NCBI RefSeq assembly: GCF_026153205.1
Contig: NZ_JAPFBW010000013.1
Location: 1-64,000 of the forward strand
DNA: 64,000 nucleotides
Reading direction: 5' to 3'
Source: Aquabacterium sp. A7-Y
GTDB taxonomy: Bacteria; Pseudomonadota; Gammaproteobacteria; Burkholderiales; Burkholderiaceae_C
The notes below the pieces were generated by a model. It saw only the letters and a program-made list of their open reading frames with translations. It was not told where the DNA came from and ran no database searches. Positions 28,680 through 37,101 of the stretch are shown piece by piece. Position 1 is the stretch's first letter; each line of letters begins with the position of its first letter. Position numbers and translations under genes: made by a program.

Positions 28680-29070
28680 CCGCTGTGTCTCCTGGACCGC
28701 CTGAAGAAGGCCGATCGATTGTCGCTGCAGTGTTGCTGCATCGGGCGATCTGCAACGAGTTGCACGCAAATACGGCACGCATTCGTCGCGAACGCGCCTC
28801 ACTCGGCCCCTGGTGCGCGGAAAGATCGCCCAGCACTTGCTTACACATTTCACGCTTACATTCCGAGCCCCGAGCGTTCCGGATGGATCACGTCCTCCCG
28901 ACCGCCACTTCGGCAGCCTCGCCGGCCGGGTATACGACCTGATGGACGCGCATGTCGGCTCGATCGAAACCAGCGGGACCGATTGCCAGAGCCAGGCCGC
29001 CCGGGCTGTCCCTTCAACAAGGGACCGCCCTGCCAGCCGATGTTCAGCCCGTCGGCCTACACTGCCGGGC
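28680..29070. other. 391-bp divergent intergenic region
   Basis: The region lies between the IorA-like gene (minus) and the second response regulator (plus). No coding frame looks genuine. It contains a small hairpin TGCAG-TGTTG-CTGCA (28726-28740), a direct repeat GCTTACA (28839-28845 and 28854-28860, 15 bp apart) that could be a tandem regulator site, and TACACT (29058-29063) 7 nt before the regulator start. Confidence 0.5.
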
Positions 29071-29727
29071 ATGTGGCAACTCTCCGTGGCTGTCGTCGAG
29101 GACGACGCCAAGTTTCGTCAGGCTTTCGTGCACGCGATCGAGGCTGCCCCCGACCTGAAGCTGGCCGGGGCCGGCGCCGATGGTGCGTCCGGCCTCGCCT
29201 TGCTGAAGGCCGCGCGTCCCGACGTCCTGCTGGTCGACCTGGGGCTGCCAGACATCGGCGGCATCGAGTTGATCCGCTACTGCGCCGCCCACCTGCCGGA
29301 GTGCGACGTGATGGTGGTCACTGTGTTCGGCGACGAGCAGCACGTGGTCAGCTCGCTGGAAGCGGGCGCGACGGGCTATTTGCTCAAGGACACGCTGCCC
29401 GAGGACATCGCGGAGCAGATCCGCGCCCTGCACGCCGGCGGCAGCCCGATCAGCCCGGTGATCGCGCGGCAGCTGCTGAACCGGCTGGCCCCCGCTTCGA
29501 GTGCCGCGACCGTGCCAGCCGAAGGCGCGCCGGTGTTGTCGGAGCGCGAGCTGGCGGTGCTTACACTGGCGACCAAAGGCTTCACGTATGAAGAGATCGC
29601 CCAGATGATGAGCGTCTCCAAACACACGGTGATGACCTATGTGAAGCGCAGCTACCGCAAGCTGCAGGTGAATTCGAAGTCCGAAGCAGTGTATGAAGCT
29701 CGCAAGCTGGGCCTGTTGCGCGATTAG
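29071..29727 (+). CDS. LuxR-family response regulator (second pair)
   Basis: A 218-residue NarL/LuxR-type regulator. The receiver (~1-125) has [14 protein letters not shown], phospho-acceptor Asp in [22 protein letters not shown] and Lys in [12 protein letters not shown]. The C-terminal HTH (~150-212: [43 protein letters not shown]) binds DNA. The start at 29071 is 7 nt after a -10-like TACACT with no Shine-Dalgarno (leaderless candidate). Its 3' end overlaps the kinase gene by 35 bp. It is clearly paralogous to the regulator at 16848 (shared [14 protein letters not shown] / [10 protein letters not shown]). Confidence 0.92.
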   Translation: MWQLSVAVVEDDAKFRQAFVHAIEAAPDLKLAGAGADGASGLALLKAARPDVLLVDLGLPDIGGIELIRYCAAHLPECDVMVVTVFGDEQHVVSSLEAGATGYLLKDTLPEDIAEQIRALHAGGSPISPVIARQLLNRLAPASSAATVPAEGAPVLSERELAVLTLATKGFTYEEIAQMMSVSKHTVMTYVKRSYRKLQVNSKSEAVYEARKLGLLRD

Positions 29728-31609
29728 CCTGTTCGCAGGCCTCTTGCTCAGCTTCGTCGTTCGCGCTCAGCAGCCAGCCTCCGACGAGGCGGTGCCGGTG
29801 CGCCATTTCGAGAGCGCGCTGCATCAGGTGGTGCCGATCGGCCCCCACCTGCCCGAGCCCGGCGTGCTGCGGCCCGACATCTCGGAGCCGGGCTGGAGCG
29901 AGGTCGGGCTGCCGGCGACAACACCTCGCGCCGCCGTGGAGGGCACCCCTGGCAACGCCGACTGGGAAATGCACTGGTACCACGTGCGCTACGTGCTGCC
30001 GCCGACGGGCGCCTCGCCGCCACTGGCCGTCTACGGCGCGCGGGTACAGGGCGGCCCGGTGGAGGTGCATGTCAACGGGCGCCTGCTGCTCGCGAACCGG
30101 CGCAACTGGAACTCACAGTGGAACCGCCCGCTGTACGCCTCGATTCCCCACGACGCGATCTTCACCAGCCCCGGCATCGACGTGACGGTCGACGTGATCG
30201 TCGGCGTGCCGCTGCGCGCGGGCATGACCCATTCGCTCGCGACGCTGTGGGTCGGACCGGCCGAAGAGATCCGCAGCATGGCCGACCGCCGCACCCTGAT
30301 GCACATCACCGGCCCGCAGGTCACCAGCCTCACCATCCTGGTGCTCGGGCTGTTTTCCTTCGGCTTCTGGTGGAGCCGTCGCAAGGAGTCGGCCTACCTG
30401 CTGTTCGCGCTGGTGTCGTCGGCCTGGTGGCTGCGCAATCTGCACTACCACATCGACCTGCCGCGCAGCGACGCGATGCACGAGTGGTTCTGGTGGGCCA
30501 CCAACGCCTCGATGTCCTGGGTCATGGTGCTGACCTATCTGTTTGCCTTCCGCTTCCACCACCGGCGCTACCGCGCGGTGGAGCGCGTGCTGATCGGCTT
30601 CACGCTGCTGACGGCCGCGCTGACCACACCCTGGATGCCGGTCGACCTGCTGGTGCTGCAGCACACGCTCAATGCCATCGTTTCGGTGTTCGTCACCGGC
30701 TTCCTCAGTTGGGTCGCGTTGCGCCACGGCAGCCATGAGCTGCGCGTGCTGACCGCGACCTTGTGGGTCTGCATCGTGCTGGGCATCCACGACATCCTGC
30801 TGGTGAGCCTGCGCATCACACCCGAGTCGGCCTACCTGCTGCCCTACGCGACCTTGCTGGTGTTCGGTGCTTTCCTCTATGCGGTGCTGCGACGCTACAG
30901 CGGCGCCATCGCCGAGGTCGAGCTGATCAACGCCTCGCTGGAGCACCGCCTGGGCGAGCGCACCGCCGAGCTGGAGGAGAACCACAAGCGGCTGCGCGCG
31001 GTGGAGCGCGAGCAGGCCCTGCTGCTGGAGCGCCAGCGCTTGATGCGCGACATGCACGACGGCATGGGCTCGGCGCTGATGTCCTCGCTGGTGCTGGTCG
31101 AGCAGGGCAAGCTGGACCTGCCCTCGGTGGCCCAGGTGTTGCGCGAGTGCGTCGACGACCTGCGCCTGGTGATCGATTCGCTGGAGCCCATCGGCCACGA
31201 CCTGGTGACCCTGCTGGCGACCTTGCGCTACCGTCTCGGCAAACGCCTGGAAGCCGCCGGGCTGCAGCTGGAGTGGCAGGTCGACGACCTGCCGATGCTG
31301 CCCTGGCTGGACCCGACCGCGGCGCTGCAGGTGCTGCGCATCGTGCAGGAGGCACTGACCAACATCCTCAAGCACGCCCGCGCGCGCAACGTGCGCATCG
31401 CATTGAGCAAGGCGGGCGACCAGGTCGAGGTCTGCGTCACCGACGACGGCGCGGGCTTCGACGTCGCGGCGATGACTTCCAACAGCGAGGGCGGGCGCGG
31501 GCTGCGCAACCTGCGCAAGCGCGCCCAGGGGCTCGGCGGCGACGTCAGCTTCAGTTCGGAGCCGGGGCGCACCTGCATGACGCTGACCCTGCCGGTGCAG
31601 CGGCCCTGA
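29693..31609 (+). CDS. membrane histidine kinase, HisKA_3 type (second pair)
   Basis: A 638-residue sensor kinase with a signal peptide (1-25), a periplasmic beta domain (~30-195, YGARVQGGPVEVHVNGRLL), seven membrane segments (~205-400), a coiled coil (~405-450), HisKA_3 with phospho-His in MRDMHDGMGSALMSS (~455), and HATPase_c with VQEALTNILKHARARN, DDGAGFD and GRGLRNLRKRAQGLGG. It overlaps the 3' end of the response regulator gene, indicating coupling. Same architecture and order as the pair at 16848-19396. The signal is unknown. Confidence 0.92.
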   Translation: MKLASWACCAISLFAGLLLSFVVRAQQPASDEAVPVRHFESALHQVVPIGPHLPEPGVLRPDISEPGWSEVGLPATTPRAAVEGTPGNADWEMHWYHVRYVLPPTGASPPLAVYGARVQGGPVEVHVNGRLLLANRRNWNSQWNRPLYASIPHDAIFTSPGIDVTVDVIVGVPLRAGMTHSLATLWVGPAEEIRSMADRRTLMHITGPQVTSLTILVLGLFSFGFWWSRRKESAYLLFALVSSAWWLRNLHYHIDLPRSDAMHEWFWWATNASMSWVMVLTYLFAFRFHHRRYRAVERVLIGFTLLTAALTTPWMPVDLLVLQHTLNAIVSVFVTGFLSWVALRHGSHELRVLTATLWVCIVLGIHDILLVSLRITPESAYLLPYATLLVFGAFLYAVLRRYSGAIAEVELINASLEHRLGERTAELEENHKRLRAVEREQALLLERQRLMRDMHDGMGSALMSSLVLVEQGKLDLPSVAQVLRECVDDLRLVIDSLEPIGHDLVTLLATLRYRLGKRLEAAGLQLEWQVDDLPMLPWLDPTAALQVLRIVQEALTNILKHARARNVRIALSKAGDQVEVCVTDDGAGFDVAAMTSNSEGGRGLRNLRKRAQGLGGDVSFSSEPGRTCMTLTLPVQRP

Positions 31610-31628
31610 AGCCGCAGCGCCGCCCGGC

Positions 31629-32390
31629 TCAGGGCACCGCCAGCGGCTCGCCTTCGACGAACACCTTCAGCTCGCCTGGGTCGAAGGCGGTCCAGGCCTC
31701 GTTGGCGGTGAGCGGCTCGGTGACGATGACCGCGACGCGGTCCTGAGGCGCGGTGACATCGGCGAAGTTGACGCTGAGGTCCTCGTCCTGCAGCCGAGCC
31801 ACCGGGAAGGGGTGACGGCGCACCAGGTAATGCAGCCGCGTCGAGCAGTGCGCCCACAGCGCATGGCCGTTGCTGAGCATGAAGTTGAAGGTGCCGTGCG
31901 AGGCAATCTGTGGCACCAGTTCCCGCAGCGTCTCGGTCAGCTGCTCGGGAGTCGGCACCGTGGCATGGTTTTTCGCCAACTCCTGCAGCAGCCAGCAGAA
32001 GGCCTGCTCGCTGTCGGTATCGCCGACCGGGCGGAAAGCGGCATGCAGCCGCGGCGCATAGCCCTTCAGGTCGCCGTTGTGGGCGAACACCCAGTAGCGC
32101 CCCCACAGCTCACGCACGAAGGGATGGCAGTTCTCCAGCGCCACCCGCCCCTGGGTGGCCTTGCGGATGTGGGCGATGACGTTGGTGCTCTGGATCGGAT
32201 AGCGCCGCACCAGCTCGGCCACCGGCGAGCCCAGCGCGCGCTGGTGGTCCACGAAACAGCGCACGCCCGCGCCCTCGAAAAACGCGATGCCGAAGCCGTC
32301 CGCATGCTCCTGGGAGCGCGTCGCGAAGCCCGTGAAGCTGAACACGATGTCGGTCGGCGTATTGCAGTTCATGCCGAGGAGCTGGCACAT
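31629..32390 (-). CDS. class II glutamine amidotransferase, YafJ-like
   Basis: A 253-residue Ntn-fold amidotransferase-like protein. Cys2 is the would-be N-terminal nucleophile after Met removal (MCQLLGMNCNTPTDIVFSF). Family stretches GFATRSQEHADGFGIAFF, NVIAHIRKATQGRV, NCHPFVRELWGRYWVFAHNGDL and PVGDTDSEQAFCWLL match the YafJ/GAT_4 group. There is no synthase domain, so it either partners another protein or is a stand-alone glutamine or gamma-glutamyl hydrolase. It is convergent with the second kinase. Start chosen because Cys must be residue 2. Confidence 0.92.
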   Translation of the reverse strand: MCQLLGMNCNTPTDIVFSFTGFATRSQEHADGFGIAFFEGAGVRCFVDHQRALGSPVAELVRRYPIQSTNVIAHIRKATQGRVALENCHPFVRELWGRYWVFAHNGDLKGYAPRLHAAFRPVGDTDSEQAFCWLLQELAKNHATVPTPEQLTETLRELVPQIASHGTFNFMLSNGHALWAHCSTRLHYLVRRHPFPVARLQDEDLSVNFADVTAPQDRVAVIVTEPLTANEAWTAFDPGELKVFVEGEPLAVP

Positions 32391-32498
32391 GGCGATCGGG
32401 GGGAGGCGTGGGGAAGGCACCATCCTACGATGGTCCGGATCAGCATAACCCGCGGGCGCACCGGCCGCCGGGGACTGGCCTCAGGATGTCCACCGTTC

Positions 32499-32523
32499 TA
32501 GGCAAATTTTCGGATTTTGCCTA
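32499..32523. promoter_or_regulatory. operator-like inverted repeat overlapping the XRE gene promoter
   Basis: TAGGCAAA-N9-TTTGCCTA is a perfect 8-bp inverted repeat, AT-rich against the GC-rich flank. Its right arm overlaps the likely -10 TATCAT (32522-32527), which is 7 nt before the XRE start at 32535. The layout is typical of autorepressed HipB- or antitoxin-like promoters. Confidence 0.7.
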
Positions 32524-32534
32524 TCATGCTTGTC

Positions 32535-33149
32535 ATGCCCGCACGCTCCGAACTTTCCTCTTCGCTAGAGCAGCAGCTGCTTGTGCAACTGGGAGAGCGG
32601 CTGCGCCGTGCCCGGAAGTCGCGCTCGCTGTCCGCGGTGGAGCTGGCACGCCAAGTCGGCATCTCCCGCACGACGCTCAGTGCAGTGGAACAGGGCGACC
32701 CGTCGCCAGCGTTCGGCACCTATGTGCGCGTCTTGTCCGCCCTTGGCATGGTGGCGGACCTGGCATTGGTGGCCACGAGCAAGGCAGCATCTGCCTCGGC
32801 AGACGAACCCGTCGTGCCGACCAGCCTGCACCGTGCACAGGACCTGCAGAGCTTGCTGATGCACCAAGAGGCGGTGAGGCTCCTGCGCAAGGACCCCACC
32901 CTGGTGGCGCGGCTGGAGCAGACGCTTTCGCGCTGGTCAACGCGGGACGACCCCAACAGCCGGCCGCTGTTGCAACGCTGGGCGGACATCGTGGCGGCTC
33001 AGGACTGGAACCTCGCCATAGCCGACACCGAAGAAGCGCGACAGCTGCGGCAGGCCTCGCCCTTGGCCACCCTGCTGCCCGACGAAACCCGTCAGGCCAT
33101 CATCCGCGAGGTCAAGGCTTTGAAGGAACGTGCTCGTGCAGCTGCATGA
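32535..33149 (+). CDS. XRE-family HTH regulator, antitoxin-like
   Basis: A 204-residue DNA-binding protein. The HTH_3 domain (~15-75: LGERLRRARKSRSLSAVELARQVG, ISRTTLSAVEQGDPSPAFGT, YVRVLSALGMVADLAL) resembles HipB and other antitoxin regulators. The C-terminal ~110 residues are helical and charged with no recognised domain. The Met at 32535 fits a leaderless mRNA from TATCAT; the ATG at 32526 overlaps the -10. The downstream nucleotidyltransferase frame overlaps its end by 14 bp, and a palindromic operator precedes it. The pair has the layout of a toxin-antitoxin module, this gene being the regulator/antitoxin. Confidence 0.85.
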   Translation: MPARSELSSSLEQQLLVQLGERLRRARKSRSLSAVELARQVGISRTTLSAVEQGDPSPAFGTYVRVLSALGMVADLALVATSKAASASADEPVVPTSLHRAQDLQSLLMHQEAVRLLRKDPTLVARLEQTLSRWSTRDDPNSRPLLQRWADIVAAQDWNLAIADTEEARQLRQASPLATLLPDETRQAIIREVKALKERARAAA

Positions 33150-33672
33150 ACTGGAGCACCTGATTCGCGCTGCTGCGCGCATCACGAACGAATACGAATT
33201 TGTCGTCGTCGGCAGTCAATCCATCCTCGGCTCGGTCCTGCGGCCGCCGGTCGAGTGCGTGATGTCCAACGAGGCGGACATCTTTCCGATGAACGCGGAA
33301 GACAAGGCGGACCTCATCGACGGTGCCATCGGCGAAGGCTCGCAATTCCACGAGACCCACGGCTACTACGCCCAGGGCGTGGACTCGACCACCGCCATCT
33401 TGCCGTCAGGGTGGCGGGACCGGCTGGTGCGAGTCCAGTCCGAGCAGACCGAAGGCCGCGTCGCCTTCTGCTTGGACGTCCTCGACCTGTTTCTCAGCAA
33501 GTGTGCCGCGAACCGCGAGAAGGACCGGGTGTTCAACCGGGCGCTGTTGGCGCACGGGCACATCAGCGTCGAGGCGGCGCTGGCACGCCTTCCCGACATG
33601 CCGGTGGGCAAGCACCGCAAGGTCGCCATCGCAGCCCTCATTCAGCGGCTGGCCGAGGAAGCCAAGGCCTAG
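33136..33672 (+). CDS. DUF6036-like nucleotidyltransferase, candidate toxin
   Basis: A 178-residue protein with a minimal nucleotidyltransferase-fold pattern: EFVVVGSQSILGSVL (the Gly-Ser motif) and CVMSNEADIFPM (Glu-x-Asp metal motif), then a helical C-terminal region (LDVLDLFLSKCAANREKDRVFNRALL). This fits the DUF6036 group, often encoded next to XRE regulators. GTG at 33136 is chosen because AAGGA lies 8 nt upstream; GTG at 33130 would be too close. It overlaps the XRE gene, and a terminator follows, closing a two-gene unit. A toxic nucleotidyltransferase role is inferred from context. Confidence 0.75.
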   Translation: MQLHELEHLIRAAARITNEYEFVVVGSQSILGSVLRPPVECVMSNEADIFPMNAEDKADLIDGAIGEGSQFHETHGYYAQGVDSTTAILPSGWRDRLVRVQSEQTEGRVAFCLDVLDLFLSKCAANREKDRVFNRALLAHGHISVEAALARLPDMPVGKHRKVAIAALIQRLAEEAKA

Positions 33673-33679
33673 CTTCCCG

Positions 33680-33706
33680 AACGCCCGGGCCTGAGGCGGC
33701 GTTTTT
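33680..33706 (+). terminator. terminator of the XRE-nucleotidyltransferase operon
   Basis: AACGCC (33680-33685) pairs with GGCGTT (33698-33703), with an inner GCC-TGA-GGC stem-loop and a 3-nt bulge, followed by a short T-run. It lies 8 nt after the nucleotidyltransferase stop. Confidence 0.6.
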
Positions 33707-33751
33707 CTCGGGCAGGGCGCCGGCCGTCATCAGCCGACGCCGCAGCCTCGC

Positions 33752-35332
33752 TCACACCTCTTCGTACAGCGGCAGCGTCAGGAACTCCGCGAACTCGTCC
33801 TGGGTGCTCATGACCTCGAAGATCTCGGCCGCGCGGTCGAACTTGCCGGCCGCGCCGCTGTTCTTGACCTTCTGCAGCTCCTCGGCGACCAGCGACTTCA
33901 CCATCTCGGCGCTCACCTTGCGACCGTCCTCCAACACGCCCTTGGGCGAGCGGATCCACTGCCACACCTGCGAGCGGCTGATCTCGGCGGTGGCGGCGTC
34001 CTCCATCAGGTTGTGGATGGGCACGCAGCCGTTGCCGGCCAGCCAGGCACCCAGATAGTGGATGCCGACGTTGATGTTCATGCGCAGGCCGGCCTCGGTG
34101 ATCGGGGTCTCGGGCTGGAAGTCCAGCAGGTCCGAGCCCTTCACGTTGACGTCGGGACGTTGCTTGTCGATCTGGTTGGGCCTGTCGCCCAGCACGGCGA
34201 GGAATTCCTTCATCGCCGGCTCGACCAGACCCGGGTGGGCGACCCAGCCGCCGTCGTAGCCGTCGGTGGCGTCGCGCTTCTTGTCGTTGATGATGCCCTG
34301 CATCGCGATCGCGTTCTTCTCGGGATCGTTCTTGATCGGGATCAGCGCGCTCATGCCCCCGATGGCGGGCGCCTTGCGCTTGTGGCAGGTCTTGAGCAGC
34401 AGCAGCGCATAGGCCCGCATGAAGGGGCTGGTCATCGTGACCTTGGCGCGGTCGGCCAGGCAGAAGTTCTTGTCGACCTTGAACTTCTTGATGCAGCTGA
34501 AGATGTAGTCCCAGCGGCCCGCGTTCAGGCCGGCGCTGTGCTCGCGCAGCTCATACAGGATCTCGTCCATCTCGAAGGCGGCCAGCACGGTCTCGATCAG
34601 CACCGTGGCCTTGATGGTGCCCTGGGGCAGGCCGACCTCGTTCTGCGCGGCGACGAAGATGTCGTTCCACAGGCGCGCCTCCAGATGGCTTTCCATCTTG
34701 GGCAGGTAGAAGTAGGGGCCGGCGCCGCGGGCCAGCTGTTCCTTGGCGTTGTGGAACAGGAACAGCGCGAAGTCGAAGATGCCGCCGCTGACACGCTGGC
34801 CGTCCACGGTGACATGCTTCTCGTCCAGGTGCCAGCCGCGCGGGCGCACCTGCAAGGTGGCGATCTTGTCGTTGAGCTGGTAGGTCTTGCCGCCCTGCTC
34901 GAGCTTGATGGTGCGGCGGATCGCCTCGTAGAGGTTGATCTGGCCGTGGATCTGGTTCGACCAGTTCGGGGTGTTGGAGTCCTCGAAGTCGGTCATGTAG
35001 CTGTCCGCGCCCGAGTTGAACGCGTTGATGATCATCTTGCGCTCGACCGGCCCGGTGATCTCGACGCGGCGGCACTCCAGCGCCTTCGGGATGGGCGCGA
35101 TGGTCCAGTCGCCCTCGCGGATGGCACGGGTCTCGGGCAGGAAGTCAGGGCGCTCGCCGGCATCCAGGCGCTTGGCGCGCTCGGCGCGGGCCTTCAGCAG
35201 TTGCTGGCGGCGCGGCTCGAAGCTGCGGTGCAGCTTGGCGACCAGCTCGAGCGCCGGCAGGGTCAGGATGCGCTCGAAGCCGGGCTCGATCGCGCCGGTG
35301 ATCTGCATGCCTTGGGGCAGGGAAAGGGACAT
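33752..35332 (-). CDS. aceB: malate synthase A
   Basis: A 526-residue glyoxylate-cycle enzyme condensing glyoxylate and acetyl-CoA to malate. It has the isoform A length and motifs: NSGADSYMTDFEDSNTPNW, LQVRPRGWHLDEKHV (catalytic Arg), YFYLPKMESHLEARLWNDIF, ATVLIETVLAAFEMDEILYE (Mg-binding Glu), LNAGRWDYIFS, DGGWVAHPGLV and ISRSQVWQWI (catalytic Asp nearby). It is the last of three minus-strand genes, behind a TauE-like permease and a haloacid-dehalogenase-like hydrolase, with a LysR gene divergent at the head. No isocitrate lyase gene is present in the window. Confidence 0.97.
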   Translation of the reverse strand: MSLSLPQGMQITGAIEPGFERILTLPALELVAKLHRSFEPRRQQLLKARAERAKRLDAGERPDFLPETRAIREGDWTIAPIPKALECRRVEITGPVERKMIINAFNSGADSYMTDFEDSNTPNWSNQIHGQINLYEAIRRTIKLEQGGKTYQLNDKIATLQVRPRGWHLDEKHVTVDGQRVSGGIFDFALFLFHNAKEQLARGAGPYFYLPKMESHLEARLWNDIFVAAQNEVGLPQGTIKATVLIETVLAAFEMDEILYELREHSAGLNAGRWDYIFSCIKKFKVDKNFCLADRAKVTMTSPFMRAYALLLLKTCHKRKAPAIGGMSALIPIKNDPEKNAIAMQGIINDKKRDATDGYDGGWVAHPGLVEPAMKEFLAVLGDRPNQIDKQRPDVNVKGSDLLDFQPETPITEAGLRMNINVGIHYLGAWLAGNGCVPIHNLMEDAATAEISRSQVWQWIRSPKGVLEDGRKVSAEMVKSLVAEELQKVKNSGAAGKFDRAAEIFEVMSTQDEFAEFLTLPLYEEV

Positions 35333-35398
35333 GGTCAGCTCCTAGGTCGACAAGTCAGAAGGAAAAAAGCGTCGAAGAACGCAGAAGAAAAGGGAAGC

Positions 35399-36169
35399 TC
35401 AGTAGAACTTCATAAAGTAGTGCAATGTCAGCAGCGCCGCCACGGCGATCACCACCCGGCGCAGCCAGACGGCCGGCACCTTGCGAGCCACCGTGGCGCC
35501 CCAGTAGCCGCCCAGCGTGGCCGTCAGGATCATCAGCAGGGTGTGCGGCCAGCTCACCGCGCCGGCGACGATGAAGGTCACCACCGTGACGCTGTAGATC
35601 ACCGCCGACAACAGGTTTTTGATGGCATTGACCTCCTGCACGTCCTCGTGCCCGGCGATCGCGAGGCTGGCCATCATCAGGATGCCCATGCCGGCGCCGA
35701 AAAAGCCGCCGTAGACCGAGACCAGCAGCTGGGTCAGCCAGCCGCCGGCCGAGCCGCCCTGGGCCGTCGCCGGGCGTCCCGCGCGCCAGCGAGCCAGCAG
35801 CGCCGAGATCCGGGGGCTGAAGGCGAACAGCGCGGTCGCGAAGGCCAGCAGCCACGGGATCAGCCGGGCAAACTCGCTGTCCTGCGTGCGCAGCAGCAGC
35901 ACGCCGCCGACAACGCCGCCAGCCAGCGAGGCCAGCCCCATCGGCACCAGATAGCGCTTCAGCGGCGCCAGCTCGCGCTTGTAGGCCCAGGCGCCGGACA
36001 GGCTGCCCGGCCACAGCGAGACCGAGTTGCTGGCATTGGCGACCACCGGCGGCACGCCGACCGCCAGCAAGGCCGGGAAGGAGAAGAAGGTGCCGCCCCC
36101 GGCCACCGAGTTGACGGCCCCGGCAGCAAAAGCGCCGGCTCCGATCAGTGCGGCTTCGGCGAGGTTCAT
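35399..36169 (-). CDS. TauE/SafE-family anion permease
   Basis: A 256-residue integral membrane protein with about seven to eight hydrophobic segments. TauE/SafE signatures: the N-terminal GAVNSVAGGGTFFSFPALL, NASNSVSLWPGSLSGAWAYK and the mid-protein repeat SVYGGFFGAGMGILMMASL followed by NAIKNLLSAVIYSVT. The family moves sulfite, sulfoacetate or other small organic anions. Its ATG overlaps the dehalogenase stop (ATGA) and aceB follows after 66 bp, so a small C2-compound anion such as glycolate or a haloacetate is a context-based guess. Confidence 0.9.
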   Translation of the reverse strand: MNLAEAALIGAGAFAAGAVNSVAGGGTFFSFPALLAVGVPPVVANASNSVSLWPGSLSGAWAYKRELAPLKRYLVPMGLASLAGGVVGGVLLLRTQDSEFARLIPWLLAFATALFAFSPRISALLARWRAGRPATAQGGSAGGWLTQLLVSVYGGFFGAGMGILMMASLAIAGHEDVQEVNAIKNLLSAVIYSVTVVTFIVAGAVSWPHTLLMILTATLGGYWGATVARKVPAVWLRRVVIAVAALLTLHYFMKFY

Positions 36170-36888
36170 GCGCGCGCCCCTTCCAGTCCGGGCAGGGCCA
36201 GCAGCTCCTGCAGGCTGCGGCCTTCGTGGGTCGGCCGCACACCCAGCTCCTCGGCCGGCAAGCCGGCCCGGTTGAGCCAGAAGGTGGTGAAGCCGAACCA
36301 GGTGGCGCCCACCGCGTCCCAGCCGTTGCTGGAGACGAACAGCACCTGTTTGGCGCTCAGCTCCGGGCGCAGGCGCTGCAGGCTCTGCAGGCCCAGCGCG
36401 TAGACACGCGGGTCGGGCTTGAAGCAACGCAAGGGCTCGACGCTGACGACCACGTCGAGCAGCTCCTGCAGCCCGGCGCTGCGCACCGCGACGTCCAGCA
36501 TCGAGGGGTCACCGTTGCTCAGGATGCCGGCCGGCACGCCGCGGTCCTTCAGCGCCTGCAGCGCATCGCGGTTTTCGGGATAGGCGCTCAGATGGCGGTA
36601 CTGGTTCATCAGCCGGTCTTCCTGCACCCCGTCCAGCGGCAGGCCGAGGCGGCGGCAGCTGTAGCGCAGGGCATCGCGGGTCAGCTCCCAGAACGGCCGG
36701 TAGCGGCGCCCGCCGGCGTCGGCCATGCTGACCAGCCGGGTGTACTCCAGCTGCTTGTCGCGCCAGACCGTCGCCAGCGCCTCGCCGCGCCCCGGGAACA
36801 GCTGCTCGGCGAGCAGGCCCACGCTGTACACGTCGAACAAGGTGCCGTAAGCGTCAAAGAGGACGGCGTGGAACGCGGGCGTTTTCAT
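36166..36888 (-). CDS. haloacid dehalogenase, type II-like
   Basis: A 240-residue HAD hydrolase of the L-2-haloacid dehalogenase group. Motif I is LFDAYGTLFDVYSV with the nucleophilic Asp; the family Arg/Leu-rich cap follows; motif II is GILSNGDPSMLDV; motif III lies in CFKPDPRVYALGL (Lys); and VLFVSSNGWDAVGATWFG gives the final Asp. The SSNGWDA string is characteristic of true 2-haloacid dehalogenases. Start at 36888 (MKTPAFHAVLFDAYG). It is first in the operon with the TauE-like gene and aceB: dehalogenation of haloacetates gives glycolate, one oxidation from glyoxylate, the AceB substrate. Confidence 0.9.
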   Translation of the reverse strand: MKTPAFHAVLFDAYGTLFDVYSVGLLAEQLFPGRGEALATVWRDKQLEYTRLVSMADAGGRRYRPFWELTRDALRYSCRRLGLPLDGVQEDRLMNQYRHLSAYPENRDALQALKDRGVPAGILSNGDPSMLDVAVRSAGLQELLDVVVSVEPLRCFKPDPRVYALGLQSLQRLRPELSAKQVLFVSSNGWDAVGATWFGFTTFWLNRAGLPAEELGVRPTHEGRSLQELLALPGLEGARA

Positions 36889-37044
36889 GCCCTGGACTGT
36901 ATTGCGAACTTGTGCAGCGATTGATTGCAGCGTTTGTGTTTTATCTTTGACCGAATCCGCTCGAATCCCGGCGGGCTTGCCGCGCAAGACCCAGCCCTGC
37001 CCCGATTGGTGACGCCGCCCAAGTCGGAAACGGCAAAACCTCTG

Positions 37045-37072
37045 TTGATTTTTTACTTTTTGGCGCTTAGTC
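37045..37072 (+). promoter_or_regulatory. candidate promoter of the LysR gene
   Basis: TTGATT (37045-37050) and TTAGTC (37067-37072) are separated by 16 bp in a T-rich stretch, 29 bp before the LysR ATG. A weak sigma-70 promoter is plausible in this 213-bp divergent region. Confidence 0.35.
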
Positions 37073-37101
37073 TGGCGGCGTGCTGTGCATCACGGACCCG
37101 C

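Noticed and set aside
34013-36403. 796-codon plus-strand open frame
   Set aside because: Antisense shadow of aceB, the TauE-like gene and part of the dehalogenase; no motifs.
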